This document shows positions 1 to 8,727 of a stretch of DNA of 63,303 nucleotides, piece after piece. A program made the translations under genes and the position numbers. A model generated the notes under the pieces. It did not search any database and was not told the origin of the DNA. It was given only the letters and a program-made list of their open reading frames with translations. How positions within the stretch are numbered: position 1 is the stretch's first letter; the number at the start of each line of letters is the position of its first letter. Location: contig JBHPHA010000004.1 in NCBI GenBank assembly GCA_042569905.1, forward strand, positions 1 through 63,303, read 5' to 3'. The DNA is from JBHPHA01 sp042569905. GTDB taxonomy: Bacteria; Patescibacteriota; Minisyncoccia; Moranbacterales; UBA9337.

Positions 1-39
1 CTTTACGTGCTCTTTATTGTAAAGCTTTTTGAAGTCCTG

Positions 40-198
40 TCAATTTCCTTTAGTTACCAATATAAATCTATGTCCCTCTTCAATTTTTTCACAAATAAGC
101 TCCTTAAACGAAGTCAAAAAATTATTGTCGATGTCATCAGGAACAATGAGTGACCCTCCTAATGAAATTATTGTTGTATTCTTTCTATCGATAGTCAT
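40..198 (-). pseudogene. 5' portion of a PyrH-like (amino acid kinase fold) gene, interrupted by TGA
   Basis: The N-terminus reads as the archaeal/CPR-type uridylate kinase fold: a short beta strand, then the glycine-rich SLGGSLIVPDDID motif, then helix FLTSFKELI and strand FILVT. The expected GGG phosphate loop is replaced by TKGN and the frame closes at a TGA (40-42). Reading past it gives QDFKKLYN, which resembles what should follow the loop, so a nonsense change or sequencing error is plausible. The rest lies outside the window. I start it at the ATG at 198 because an earlier in-frame Met lies inside the secF terminator hairpin. Family assignment is from motif recognition; the broken state is inferred. 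Confidence 0.45.
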
Positions 199-223
199 AT
201 TATTGCTATTCTTTATTGCGTAA

Positions 224-253
224 AAAAACTGACCTTTTATTAGGTCAGTTTTT
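224..253 (-). terminator. Intrinsic terminator of the secDF operon
   Basis: A 12-bp stem (AAAAACTGACCT pairing with AGGTCAGTTTTT) around a 6-nt loop, with a T-run on the minus strand, lies directly after the secF stop. Confidence 0.8.
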
Positions 254-262
254 AGCAAGAAA

Positions 263-1180
263 TTAATTATTTTTTTTATAATTATAGCTGCTTACCAGCA
301 ATGCTGAAGCAACAAAAACAGATGAATAAGTTCCGAATATTACTCCTGCTAATAATGCTACTGAGAAATATTTAATTGATTCTCCTCCAAAAAATACAAT
401 TGCCAGTAAAACGGCAACAACAGTCAACGATGTATTGATTGATCTTGCAAGAGTCTCGTTCAAAGACTTATTAACAATTTTCTCAAAATCAACTTTATTC
501 CCTGACCTCATCAAGTTCTCTCTAATTCTGTCATATACAACGATCGTATCATTAACAGAATATCCCAGAATTGTTAGGAGTGCCGCAATAAAAGGAATGC
601 CTACTTCTACTCCCAAAAATTTTCCAAGAAGCACAAATATACCAAGTGTTAAGATTAAATCATGAGCCAAGGCAACAATTGCTCCCATCCCATACTCAGA
701 AGAAGGCACTGGATAAGAAACCTTTCTAAAAGCCCAGGCTATATACAACGCAACACCGATAACAGCTACTATCACTGCGATTATTGCATTTTTCTTAATC
801 TGCCCAGAGATTGATGATCCAATAAAATCAACTCTTTTCTGAGTCATATTTTGATTTAACTCCTTCAATTTCTCAACCACTCCCTCATTAGTTTTCTCAT
901 CAGACTCAATATATCTCAATATGAAAGAATTATTTTCTGAAGATTGTATGATTAAATCACTTAAATTTAACTCCGCCAATCCTGCTCTAACTCCCTCATT
1001 AGTTGGGATAACAGCCTTTTCCTCCCCATCACCTTCTGAAAATTGAACTTCCATCAGAGTTCCACCCTTAAAATCGATTCCGGGCTTAAGTCCAATACTG
1101 AAAATTAAAGCGATACTTATAGCCACCAATACGGCTGAGACAATGTATGCGTATTTTCTTTTATCAATAATTTGCAACAT
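263..1180 (-). CDS. secF: Protein translocase subunit SecF
   Basis: SecF is the inner-membrane partner of SecD that uses proton motive force to pull preproteins out of the SecYEG channel. The sequence shows an N-terminal membrane segment, the signature GIDFKGGTLMEV shortly after it, a periplasmic domain, then the block of membrane helices including the conserved ALAHDLILTLG and YSVNDTIVVYDRIREN motifs. I take the ATG at 1180 (MLQIIDKRKYAYIV), which lies 7 bp after the secD stop. A longer frame reaching 1231 would overlap secD and add a non-family extension. Last gene of a secD-secF operon. Confidence 0.95.
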   Translation of the reverse strand: MLQIIDKRKYAYIVSAVLVAISIALIFSIGLKPGIDFKGGTLMEVQFSEGDGEEKAVIPTNEGVRAGLAELNLSDLIIQSSENNSFILRYIESDEKTNEGVVEKLKELNQNMTQKRVDFIGSSISGQIKKNAIIAVIVAVIGVALYIAWAFRKVSYPVPSSEYGMGAIVALAHDLILTLGIFVLLGKFLGVEVGIPFIAALLTILGYSVNDTIVVYDRIRENLMRSGNKVDFEKIVNKSLNETLARSINTSLTVVAVLLAIVFFGGESIKYFSVALLAGVIFGTYSSVFVASALLVSSYNYKKNN

Positions 1181-1187
1181 ATTTTTA

Positions 1188-2918
1188 TTATATTTTATCT
1201 TTAAGATTCTTTTTAACACCACCACACACAAGCCACAATTTACTATTCATCCAATCTCTTGTCAAAAATTGCAACATTACCTTAACCAGAACAATAGCTG
1301 TAAACATTGAAAGCAAAACACCAATAATTAAGATGACTGCAAACCCCTTAACAAATCCGGTACCAAACCAAATCAAAATAAAAGAAGTAATCATTGTAGA
1401 ATAGTTTCCATCTCTAATACTACTCCAAGCCCTTAAAAATCCCTCGTTTACAGCTCCTTCAAGATTTCTTCCACCTATCAACTCTTCCTTTATTCTTTCA
1501 AAAATCAACACATTAGCATCCACTGCCATACCAACAGAAAGTATGAAACCTGCAATTCCAGATAAAGAAAGTGTGATTGGCCAAGCAGATAATGTTCCAG
1601 AAAGCTTAAATATTGAGATCATCATTCCTGCATAAATAATCAAAGCCAATGACGCCACAAGCCCTAGAAACCTATAATAAGCAATCATAAACACCATAAC
1701 AATCGCTAACCCAATAGCTCCCGCTTTTAAACTCTTATTTAACGAATCAGCACCCAAAGACGCTTCGATACTTTGTTGAGAAATAAGCTCAATTGGCACA
1801 GGTAAAGCTCCTTCATTTAATCTTGATTTTAACTCCTTTGCCTCTTCAACAGTAAAATCCCCAGTGATAACAGCTTCACCATTAGCAATCTCACTTTGAA
1901 CAGTTGGCGCACTAATAATCTCATCATCTAGATAGATTGCAACTGTTTTCCCAATATTTCGTTTAGTTATTTCTGCAAACAAATCTCCACCTTCTTTATC
2001 AAACTTCAGTGACACTTGCGGTGTAGACATTCCTTGACTTGCAAAAACAACATTTGCATCACTCAAATTTTTCCCTGTTAGGTCAGTTGATTTATATTTT
2101 AGACTAGGGATCATGTCAGGAGTCCTCTTCAGAAACAAAATATGAGCACCATGAACTTTTCGAATATCTCGTGATTCCTCACCCTCAATCTCCACTTGTT
2201 CTGTTTTCTCTTCAATTTTCTTTACTATATGCCAACCATACTGAGTCACAATTAATTCTGTGTAAACTTGATTATCTTTCAAATCACCATCAAATAAAAC
2301 CTCGTCAATTTCTGGAAACAGAATCCCTCTTTCTTGAAATCCCAAATCACCACCCTCATCTTTTGAGCTTGGATCTTGGCTATGCTCCATTGCTAATTCA
2401 GAAAAATCCTCTCCATTCTTTATTCTTTCCAAAACCTCTTGAGCCAACTCAGCTGTCTGCTTATTCATTGGAGCAAATATTTGTTCAGCTTCCTTCATTT
2501 CTTCCTTATTTTTCTCCTCCTTAAATTCAAGATAAGGAGTTTCCTTGATTTGATCCTTTGCTTCGTTAACATCGCTAACTCCAGGTAGCTCTACGATTAT
2601 TCTATGTTCCCCTCCTGAATATGAAGTTTGCACTAATGGCTCACCTACACCAAAAGCATTTACTCTTCTTTCAATAACATCCTGAGCTGCTTCAAGCGCC
2701 TCAGTTCTCTTGCCTTCATCAACACCAGAAACATCTGCTTTATACTCCAAGTGGATTCCTCCTTGTAAATCAAGTCCTAGACTAATTTTAAATTTATCCA
2801 AAAATGCCTGAGCAGGCGGATAAAAACTTAATGCTTTCGGATAAGAAATAAACCCTACGATTAAGGCTAGCACTATGATTGATAGAAATTTTGTTGTCAG
2901 CTTTTGGTTTAGTTTCAT
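1188..2918 (-). CDS. secD: Protein translocase subunit SecD with rotamase-like insert
   Basis: Membrane component of the Sec accessory complex. Residues about 10-27 form TM1, followed by the family motif LGLDLQGGIHLEY (about 47-59) and the P1 domain. C-terminal transmembrane motifs SVGMAVDANVLIFERIKEE and GFLRAWSSIRDGN are typical. Between the two halves of P1 (about residues 150-265) lies a parvulin/PpiC-like rotamase segment: GEDFSELAMEHSQDPSSK, GGDLGF and YGWHIVKK are recognisable. The strand usually at the start of a parvulin domain (AHILFL) comes at the end here. At 576 aa the protein is longer than plain SecD because of this insert. No SD precedes the ATG. Confidence 0.95.
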   Translation of the reverse strand: MKLNQKLTTKFLSIIVLALIVGFISYPKALSFYPPAQAFLDKFKISLGLDLQGGIHLEYKADVSGVDEGKRTEALEAAQDVIERRVNAFGVGEPLVQTSYSGGEHRIIVELPGVSDVNEAKDQIKETPYLEFKEEKNKEEMKEAEQIFAPMNKQTAELAQEVLERIKNGEDFSELAMEHSQDPSSKDEGGDLGFQERGILFPEIDEVLFDGDLKDNQVYTELIVTQYGWHIVKKIEEKTEQVEIEGEESRDIRKVHGAHILFLKRTPDMIPSLKYKSTDLTGKNLSDANVVFASQGMSTPQVSLKFDKEGGDLFAEITKRNIGKTVAIYLDDEIISAPTVQSEIANGEAVITGDFTVEEAKELKSRLNEGALPVPIELISQQSIEASLGADSLNKSLKAGAIGLAIVMVFMIAYYRFLGLVASLALIIYAGMMISIFKLSGTLSAWPITLSLSGIAGFILSVGMAVDANVLIFERIKEELIGGRNLEGAVNEGFLRAWSSIRDGNYSTMITSFILIWFGTGFVKGFAVILIIGVLLSMFTAIVLVKVMLQFLTRDWMNSKLWLVCGGVKKNLKDKI

Positions 2919-2957
2919 TTTAATTATTTTTTAATTAATCATCCTTGTTATTATATT

Positions 2958-3419
2958 CTATCGCGAATTCTTTTTCAAGTACTTATCTGCAGCAGCTAAA
3001 ACATTTCTTGCATTATCAAAGGTTACTTTCTGAACAGCCTTTTCATAATTTAGCCACACAAAATCTATATGCTCATGAGATAACTTCACATCAGATGCAC
3101 TTGTCTCAGCTAAAAAATAAATAACTTTTTTAATTATATTAATTTTTCTACCACTTTCTAGTCGTTCTTTTCTTTCATTCCCCTTAGCTCTGTAGTAATA
3201 ATAGATATTTTTCTTAAACTTCTTTTCCATTCTCAAATCTGTTATTCCAGTCTCTTCTTCTGTTTCGCGGATCATTGTTTCCGCTAAGGTCTCGCCTTTT
3301 TCAGTATGACCCTTAACAAAATCCCAATGATAATTACGGTATCTCAGAAGAAGATACAAATTTTCCCCATTTTCCTCTCTATATATAACAGCTCCAGCTG
3401 ATTTGTCGTACGTTATCAT
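2958..3419 (-). CDS. Nudix hydrolase, diadenosine tetraphosphatase-like
   Basis: A 153-aa Nudix-fold pyrophosphohydrolase. The full Nudix box is present: GHTEKGETLAETMIRETEEE followed by TGI, fitting G-x5-E-x7-REUxEExGU. The early HWDFVKGHTEKGE context resembles bis(5'-nucleosyl)-tetraphosphatases, which remove signalling or damaged dinucleotides, so an Ap4A-type substrate is a reasonable inference. It lies 2 bp after a second Nudix gene (3422-3883) in the same orientation, so the two are co-transcribed. The substrate is not provable from sequence. A/T-only leader without SD. Confidence 0.82.
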   Translation of the reverse strand: MITYDKSAGAVIYREENGENLYLLLRYRNYHWDFVKGHTEKGETLAETMIRETEEETGITDLRMEKKFKKNIYYYYRAKGNERKERLESGRKINIIKKVIYFLAETSASDVKLSHEHIDFVWLNYEKAVQKVTFDNARNVLAAADKYLKKNSR

Positions 3420-3421
3420 AA

Positions 3422-3883
3422 CTATTTATTTTTTATTATTTTTTTAATTCCCTTAATCACTTTATCAAATCCTGGTAATAGCTTATAATCATAAACTTCT
3501 TTCATACTTATCCATCTATAGCCTTGAGCCTCCCAATCAGTTTTAACTTCATCTGTTGAAACTTCTACCAAAACAGGATGAACTATCCAAGTCTTATTAT
3601 ATTGTTCAGATTTTTGATGAAAAATTTCACCTAATTCTATTGATTCTATTTTTTGACTATCAATGCCAAGTTCCTCTTCTATCTCTTCCCTCACCTTCAT
3701 TTCTAAGCTCCTATCGTCATCCAGAAAGCCTGAAATCCCATTCCAATACTCGGGATAAAAACCAACCGCACTACTTCGTTGAACAATAAGAATCTTATCT
3801 TTGTGCATCACGACGCAATTCATTACTGGGCACCAATGAACATTCGTGTAATCAATCTGACCTTTTTTAGGTTGAAACTTCAT
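3422..3883 (-). CDS. Nudix hydrolase
   Basis: A 153-aa Nudix-family protein with the box GFLDDDRSLEMKVREEIEEE then LGI. The REUxEExGU core is intact, but the first Glu of the canonical G-x5-E spacing is Arg. The N-terminus (VMHKDKILIVQRSSAVGFYPEY) and GYRWISMKEVYDY late in the protein are typical of Nudix enzymes acting on nucleoside di- or triphosphates or nucleotide sugars. It is the first gene of a pair with the neighbouring Nudix gene at 2958. It could act in nucleotide-pool cleaning; the specific substrate is unknown. Confidence 0.8.
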   Translation of the reverse strand: MKFQPKKGQIDYTNVHWCPVMNCVVMHKDKILIVQRSSAVGFYPEYWNGISGFLDDDRSLEMKVREEIEEELGIDSQKIESIELGEIFHQKSEQYNKTWIVHPVLVEVSTDEVKTDWEAQGYRWISMKEVYDYKLLPGFDKVIKGIKKIIKNK

Positions 3884-3957
3884 TTTTTTATTACTTTTTT
3901 ATTACTTTTTTAATTTTATCACAAAGAAGCCTCACTGTCCTCTTTCATGAAATTTAA

Positions 3958-3988
3958 AAGCCCTAGATAATATTATATCTAAGGGCTT
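3958..3988 (-). terminator. Terminator downstream of the DHH phosphoesterase gene
   Basis: Inverted repeat AAGCCCT...AGATA / TATCT...AGGGCTT with a TTTTAAATT tail on the minus strand, 9 bp after the stop at 3997. Confidence 0.7.
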
Positions 3989-3996
3989 CATTCTTA

Positions 3997-5046
3997 TTAT
4001 TCACTTTCGCCAAAAAACTTTTCTCTCAAGAAAAGAGCTACGGAATTTAAAACCGCTTCTTGAACTTTCTTATTCTTCGTTGGACGCAAGAATCCCATAT
4101 TCAAAAGAGCGCCACCTTCTCCTCTCCTATCTGGAGTAAATTTAGCACCAGCATTTTCTTTTCCGAATTTATCCTTTAAAAGCTCGTTGAGAGAGATGCC
4201 GCTACCTTTGCTTCTTGCGGCAATACGCACCATATTATCAATAATACCCCAAACAAAGACCAATGATGTTCCTCTTTCTAGAATCAACAGATCAGCGATA
4301 ATAGAAAGAAAGTCTCCATCTCCAGCACTTATTATTCCAGCATTAGCAATCACATTTTCATCCTGAGACTCTGAATTAGTTAGAGCATGAACCAATATCT
4401 CAAAATAGCTTGGTGGCAATTCAAATGAATTTAGTGCATTTAAATCCACACTTACATCTTCGCCATTTAAATACTCAAATACCTTCACATCTCGACTATT
4501 AGCCTTTATCAGCGACTTAGTATCATTATGTACTCCGAGAGCCAACAACGTTCGGGCTTCCTTCGAAAATGCCATTTCGAGCTTAATTCCCAACTCACAA
4601 ACAAGCGTACTTGCGGAACCAATATCTTCAACCCAATAAAAATGTTCTTGATCCTGCTCAGGCAAGTCCTCACCACGATGATGATCGATCACTATCTGAG
4701 GAATGACATTCTTAAAACAATCTGGCAATCGACTATCTTCAATTTTAGAAGAATCCACCCAGACAAACACCGCATCAACATTACAAGCAACTTCTGCAGC
4801 CTCAATAAACAGATCATAGAGACCATATTGATTGAAAATCTCCTTATTTTGAGGATGTGAGACAACACCATTGTACACTACCTTTACATGCTCACAGCCC
4901 AAAAAACTAAATACTTCCTTGCAACCAAACGCTGCACCAATTGAATCTGGGTCAACGTGACTCATGAGGATGATAATCTCTTTTTCTTTTATCACCTCCA
5001 CAGCTCCATTAAATCTCCCAAAACGTTCATCCGTTAATGGACTCAT
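3997..5046 (-). CDS. DHH/DHHA1 phosphoesterase, NrnA-like
   Basis: A 349-aa protein of the DHH superfamily, cytoplasmic manganese-dependent phosphodiesterases that degrade nanoRNA, cyclic dinucleotides or 3'-phosphoadenosine phosphate. Motifs in order: SHVDPDSIGAA (motif I, about residue 29), VWVDSS (motif II), IDHHRG (the DHH motif) and HNDTKSLIKANSRDVKVFEYL-like motif IV. The C-terminal DHHA1 domain ends in GEGGALLNMGF, the glycine-rich substrate-binding element. It has a strong SD (AGGAGGG) before the ATG, unlike most core neighbours, and its own terminator, so it is probably monocistronic. An NrnA-type role is inferred from family membership. Confidence 0.85.
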   Translation of the reverse strand: MSPLTDERFGRFNGAVEVIKEKEIIILMSHVDPDSIGAAFGCKEVFSFLGCEHVKVVYNGVVSHPQNKEIFNQYGLYDLFIEAAEVACNVDAVFVWVDSSKIEDSRLPDCFKNVIPQIVIDHHRGEDLPEQDQEHFYWVEDIGSASTLVCELGIKLEMAFSKEARTLLALGVHNDTKSLIKANSRDVKVFEYLNGEDVSVDLNALNSFELPPSYFEILVHALTNSESQDENVIANAGIISAGDGDFLSIIADLLILERGTSLVFVWGIIDNMVRIAARSKGSGISLNELLKDKFGKENAGAKFTPDRRGEGGALLNMGFLRPTKNKKVQEAVLNSVALFLREKFFGESE

Positions 5047-5159
5047 TGATTTCCCTCCTATTTTAATGAATATCCATAGCCAAAAAATGACTTTTGCTTT
5101 TCAAATAACTCAGATGAACTATACTGCCAATTCATACAAGAGTCAATAGAATAAAATAA

Positions 5160-5186
5160 AAACCCTTCACTCATTGTAAAGGGTTT
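5160..5186 (-). terminator. Terminator of secA
   Basis: An 8-bp stem AAACCCTT/AAGGGTTT with a T-rich tail on the minus strand, 20 bp after the secA stop. Confidence 0.75.
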
Positions 5187-5205
5187 CTTATTCAAATACT
5201 ATTTG

Positions 5206-7863
5206 CTACTTACCGCAACATTTCTTATACTTTTTTCCTGACCCACAAGGACAAGGGTCATTTCTACCAGCAACTTCCTTATTTATAATTGGCTGTTGTT
5301 TCGGAGCATCTCCTTGCTTATTTGATGCAGCATTTTCTTGCATTTTTTTCATCGCCCCAAATTGCTCAACCTGATCACCTGCTCCCTTAAATTCCAAACC
5401 TCTTTCTTTGTTAATTTCAACCTGAGTAGATGATGTTGAAACAGGGGCTATCTTGAAAATTGTGTGCACAACTGTACTTCGAATACTATCCATCAACGTA
5501 CTGAATAAATTAAATGATTCTTTTTTATACTCAATTAACGGGTCTCTTTGTCCATATCCCCTAAGTCCAATTCCTTGTCTCAAATGGTCAATCTCATCGA
5601 GATGACTCATCCACAACGTATCAATAGTCTGAAGCATTATTGCTTTTTCAATTTTTCTTAAATTTTCTTTTCCTATTTCATTCTCTTTATTTGCATAAAC
5701 CTTTTTAAACTCTCCCAGCAAAAACTCAACAGCCTGACTTATCTTTCCAGCATCCGTATCTCCCTTATCCGTGCTAATATTTTTTAACTGCTTTCTTACT
5801 GACTCATCTAATGGATGTATCTTTTTTAACTCTGAAATAATTTGGTCAACATCCCACTCCCCATGTTCTACGTTAGAATAAACTGAAACAGCATTTTCAA
5901 TCTCATCCACCATTCCCTTAAGCATGCTATTTTTTATATTCTTACTCATCAAAACAGCTTTTCTTTTCTTGTAAATCACTTCTCTCTGCTTGTTCATAAC
6001 ATCATCGTAATCCAAAACATGCTTTCTGATGTCAAAATTAAACCCTTCGATTTTTGATTGAGCATTTTCAATACTTCTTGATATCATCTTATTTTGAATT
6101 GGCTGATCCTCAGGAAGTCCAAGAGTATCCATCATACCCTTCATCTTCTCACCCCCAAACCTTCTCATCAATTCATCTTCCATCGAGACATAGAACTGTG
6201 AAATACCTTTATCACCTTGTCTTCCAGCCCTTCCCCTCAGCTGATTATCGATTCTTCGAGCCTCATGCCTTTCTGTACCCATGATATACAAACCACCTAG
6301 ACTTCTAACATCATCGCTTATTTTGATGTCTGTTCCACGACCAGCCATATTGGTTGCGATTGTCACAGCACCTTTCTTACCAGCCCCTGTAATTATGCTT
6401 GCTTCTTTTTCATGATGCTTGGCATTTAAAACTTCATGCTCAACGCCTTTTTTAAATAAAATCTCACTTAGGTACTCAGATTTTTCAATGGCAATGGTAC
6501 CAACTAATATAGGCTGTCCTTTCTTACTAATCTCCGCAATATCATCAGCAATGGCTTCGAACTTACCTTTTTCAGTTTTATATATAACATCCGCCAAATC
6601 CTTTCTTATAATTTGCTTATTTGTTGGAATTTCTGCGACATCCAATTCATACACCTTAGAAAATTCCTCAGCACTAGTAAGAGCCGTACCTGTCATTCCA
6701 GATAATTTTTCATACATTCTGAAGTAATTTTGAAATGTAATTGTAGCCAAAGTTTTTGATTCCCTCTGAACTACCGCACCCTCTTTTGCTTCAATGGCCT
6801 GATGCAATCCTTCGCTATATCGTCTTCCTTCCATTAATCTCCCCGTAAAATCATCTACAATAATAACCTGTCCGTCTTTAACAATATAATCTTTTTCACA
6901 ATTAAAGATAAATTGTGCTTTCAAAGCCTGTTCAAGATGATGAACATAAGTAATTTTTCCTGGAGCATAAATATTATCAATACCCAAAAGATTTTCCACT
7001 TTTGATATTCCGCCATCAGTAAGAGTCACCGCTCTGCTTTTTTCATCAATTTCAAAATCTTCTTCCTCCTTTAGTCTTGGAGCAATTCTTGCAAATTGTT
7101 GATATAGTTTTGTAGACTCAGTATCTGGAGCAGATATAATTAAAGGGGTTCTTGCCTCATCGATTAAGATTGAATCAACTTCATCCACGATAGCAAAATT
7201 CAATTTTCGCTGAGCAATACTCTCAATGCGCGGGGCCATATTATCACGAAGATAATCAAAACCAAACTCATTGTTTGTTCCATAGGTAACATCGGAATCG
7301 TAAGCCTCTTTTCTAGAAATTTGAAGCAGGTTTTCCATCTCAACTGAGACTTCATCATCATCAATTTTTTCTGGAACATATCTATATGAAACATCATGCA
7401 AAATACATGCAGTTGAAAGTCCTAGGAAGTCAAAAATTGACCCCATCCAATTTGCATCTCTTTTCGCCAAGTAATCATTAACAGTAATTACGTGAGCCCC
7501 CTTTCCCTCAAGGGAATTAAGATAAATCGGTAAAGTTGAAGTCAGTGTCTTACCTTCACCTGTTTTCATCTCTGCAATCTTTCCCTGATGAAGAACAATT
7601 CCACCAATCAATTGAACATCATAATGTCTTTCCCCGATAACTCTTTTTGCGGCCTCCCTAACTACGGCGAAGGCTTCTGGCATAATGTCATCCAGTGTCT
7701 CTCCATTACTCACCCGGTCCCTAAAATCAATTGTTTTATTTTTCAGATCCTTATCTGATAGCCTTGAAATCTCATCTTCCCACCCATTAACTTTATCGAC
7801 AATTGGCTGCAACTTCTTTATCTCTCTTTCATTTGAACCGAAAATCTTTTTAAATATGTTCAT
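5206..7863 (-). CDS. secA: Protein translocase ATPase SecA
   Basis: SecA, the 885-aa motor ATPase that drives preproteins through SecYEG. Walker A reads MKTGEGKTLTSTLP (about residue 100), the DEAD-like box is VDEVDSILIDEARTPL, and the second helicase half carries GRGTDIKISDDV and QLRGRAGRQGD. The helical wing and scaffold (DTLWMSHLDEIDHLRQGIGLR) are present. A C-terminal SEC-C zinc motif, CPCGSGKKYKKCC, ends the protein. Length and domain order are normal. The gene has its own consensus promoter and terminator and so forms a single transcription unit. The ATG lies in an A/T leader without SD. Confidence 0.98.
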   Translation of the reverse strand: MNIFKKIFGSNEREIKKLQPIVDKVNGWEDEISRLSDKDLKNKTIDFRDRVSNGETLDDIMPEAFAVVREAAKRVIGERHYDVQLIGGIVLHQGKIAEMKTGEGKTLTSTLPIYLNSLEGKGAHVITVNDYLAKRDANWMGSIFDFLGLSTACILHDVSYRYVPEKIDDDEVSVEMENLLQISRKEAYDSDVTYGTNNEFGFDYLRDNMAPRIESIAQRKLNFAIVDEVDSILIDEARTPLIISAPDTESTKLYQQFARIAPRLKEEEDFEIDEKSRAVTLTDGGISKVENLLGIDNIYAPGKITYVHHLEQALKAQFIFNCEKDYIVKDGQVIIVDDFTGRLMEGRRYSEGLHQAIEAKEGAVVQRESKTLATITFQNYFRMYEKLSGMTGTALTSAEEFSKVYELDVAEIPTNKQIIRKDLADVIYKTEKGKFEAIADDIAEISKKGQPILVGTIAIEKSEYLSEILFKKGVEHEVLNAKHHEKEASIITGAGKKGAVTIATNMAGRGTDIKISDDVRSLGGLYIMGTERHEARRIDNQLRGRAGRQGDKGISQFYVSMEDELMRRFGGEKMKGMMDTLGLPEDQPIQNKMISRSIENAQSKIEGFNFDIRKHVLDYDDVMNKQREVIYKKRKAVLMSKNIKNSMLKGMVDEIENAVSVYSNVEHGEWDVDQIISELKKIHPLDESVRKQLKNISTDKGDTDAGKISQAVEFLLGEFKKVYANKENEIGKENLRKIEKAIMLQTIDTLWMSHLDEIDHLRQGIGLRGYGQRDPLIEYKKESFNLFSTLMDSIRSTVVHTIFKIAPVSTSSTQVEINKERGLEFKGAGDQVEQFGAMKKMQENAASNKQGDAPKQQPIINKEVAGRNDPCPCGSGKKYKKCCGK

Positions 7864-7944
7864 ATTTTACAAAAGAAACAACTCCCTTCTTAAACCTAAA
7901 TCCAAAAGAGTGTTTTTATTTTTTTAATTTTTTTATCTTTTATA

Positions 7945-7973
7945 AGTATATTAGACTAATGCTTTCAAGTCAA
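7945..7973 (-). promoter_or_regulatory. sigma70-type promoter of secA
   Basis: On the minus strand TTGACT (7968-7973), a 17-nt spacer and TATACT (7945-7950), about 80 bp before the secA ATG. The leader after it is almost purely A/T. Confidence 0.75.
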
Positions 7974-7979
7974 AACAAA

Positions 7980-8009
7980 AAAGCATTCAGTATGTTTACC
8001 AAATGCTTT
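7980..8009 (-). terminator. Terminator of the 182-aa membrane protein gene
   Basis: Inverted repeat AAAGCATT/AATGCTTT with a minus-strand T-run, sitting between the gene ending at 8031 and the secA promoter. Confidence 0.7.
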
Positions 8010-8030
8010 ATTAAAGTTTATTTCAGACCA

Positions 8031-8579
8031 TCACCTCTTCACTGGAACAGGCACGAGCGCTGGAGCTGGAGAAAAAACCTCTGCTGTCTTTCTAATCACC
8101 TTTTTCAACCAACTTTTCACTTTGCTTTCCGAAGGCGGCAGTGGTGTGCAGGACATAAAATATACAGAAAAAGAAAAAATGAGCCAAGACAATAAAAAAA
8201 CGAGATCATCCTCTCTACCCCTCATAATCCATACTGAAAAATATTTAACTAGTACTCCTAAAACAAAGATTCTAGAGAAAAACCAGCTCTTTTCAAATTC
8301 ATTTCTAAATCTTGGATTACTCTTGACCTTTTTTTCTTGAAAAAAGCATGTCGTAAAATAACATAAGAATAAAATAGCTATGCAAGTATTAACATAACAC
8401 TTCAAAGCAAAAGAATAATCATCTACATGCACACTCATAACAGCAATAGCTCCTACGGCAACAATAGATATCTTTGCCCACAAAAAATTGTCCACCCCGA
8501 ACCATCGATCTGTCCAGTGAGAAAACTTTTCAAATCCCCTTAAAACCAATGATTCAGCATATCTAATTTTATCCAGCAT
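8031..8579 (-). CDS. Orphan 182-aa membrane protein
   Basis: Not recognised. The protein has about four predicted membrane segments (around ISIVAVGAIAVMSV, TCIAILFLCYFTTCFF, FFSRIFVLGVLVKYFSVWI and FLLSWLIFSFSVYFMS), a CTPLPPSES sequence after the last, and a Pro/Val-rich tail ending PVPVKR. It is a stand-alone unit: a TTGACA promoter upstream, a strong SD (AAGGAGGAG) 5 nt before the ATG, and a hairpin terminator. The stop is TGA. It sits between ctpA and secA, both core genes, with no functional link evident. Confidence 0.75.
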   Translation of the reverse strand: MLDKIRYAESLVLRGFEKFSHWTDRWFGVDNFLWAKISIVAVGAIAVMSVHVDDYSFALKCYVNTCIAILFLCYFTTCFFQEKKVKSNPRFRNEFEKSWFFSRIFVLGVLVKYFSVWIMRGREDDLVFLLSWLIFSFSVYFMSCTPLPPSESKVKSWLKKVIRKTAEVFSPAPALVPVPVKR

Positions 8580-8643
8580 AATACTCCTCCTTTTTTACTA
8601 TCTTTTAATATTAACTTTTTAATTTACTTTACTTGAACAATTA

Positions 8644-8672
8644 ACACTACTACACTACACTCTTATTGTCAA
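8644..8672 (-). promoter_or_regulatory. Candidate promoter of the 182-aa protein gene
   Basis: Minus-strand TTGACA (8667-8672), 17-nt spacer, TAGTGT (8644-8649). The -35 is consensus and the -10 is weak. Confidence 0.45.
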
Positions 8673-8687
8673 TGCTCTTAAAGCAAA

Positions 8688-8710
8688 ACATCTAGCGAAT
8701 CACTAGATGT
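8688..8710 (-). terminator. Hairpin after the S41 protease gene
   Basis: Perfect 8-bp stem ACATCTAG/CTAGATGT with a 7-nt loop, 18 bp after the stop. The T-tract on the minus strand is short (TTTTG). Confidence 0.6.
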
Positions 8711-8727
8711 TTTTTCAAAAAAGATAC

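Noticed and set aside
199..258. Extended N-terminus for the PyrH-like frame
   Set aside because: The extra codons are encoded by the secF terminator hairpin.
1181..1231. Upstream start of secF overlapping secD
   Set aside because: The extension has no family similarity, and the ATG at 1180 gives the normal SecF N-terminus.
2171..2524. Plus-strand 117-codon frame opposite secD
   Set aside because: Antisense to the rotamase insert of SecD; composition is low-complexity Leu/Pro/Ser.
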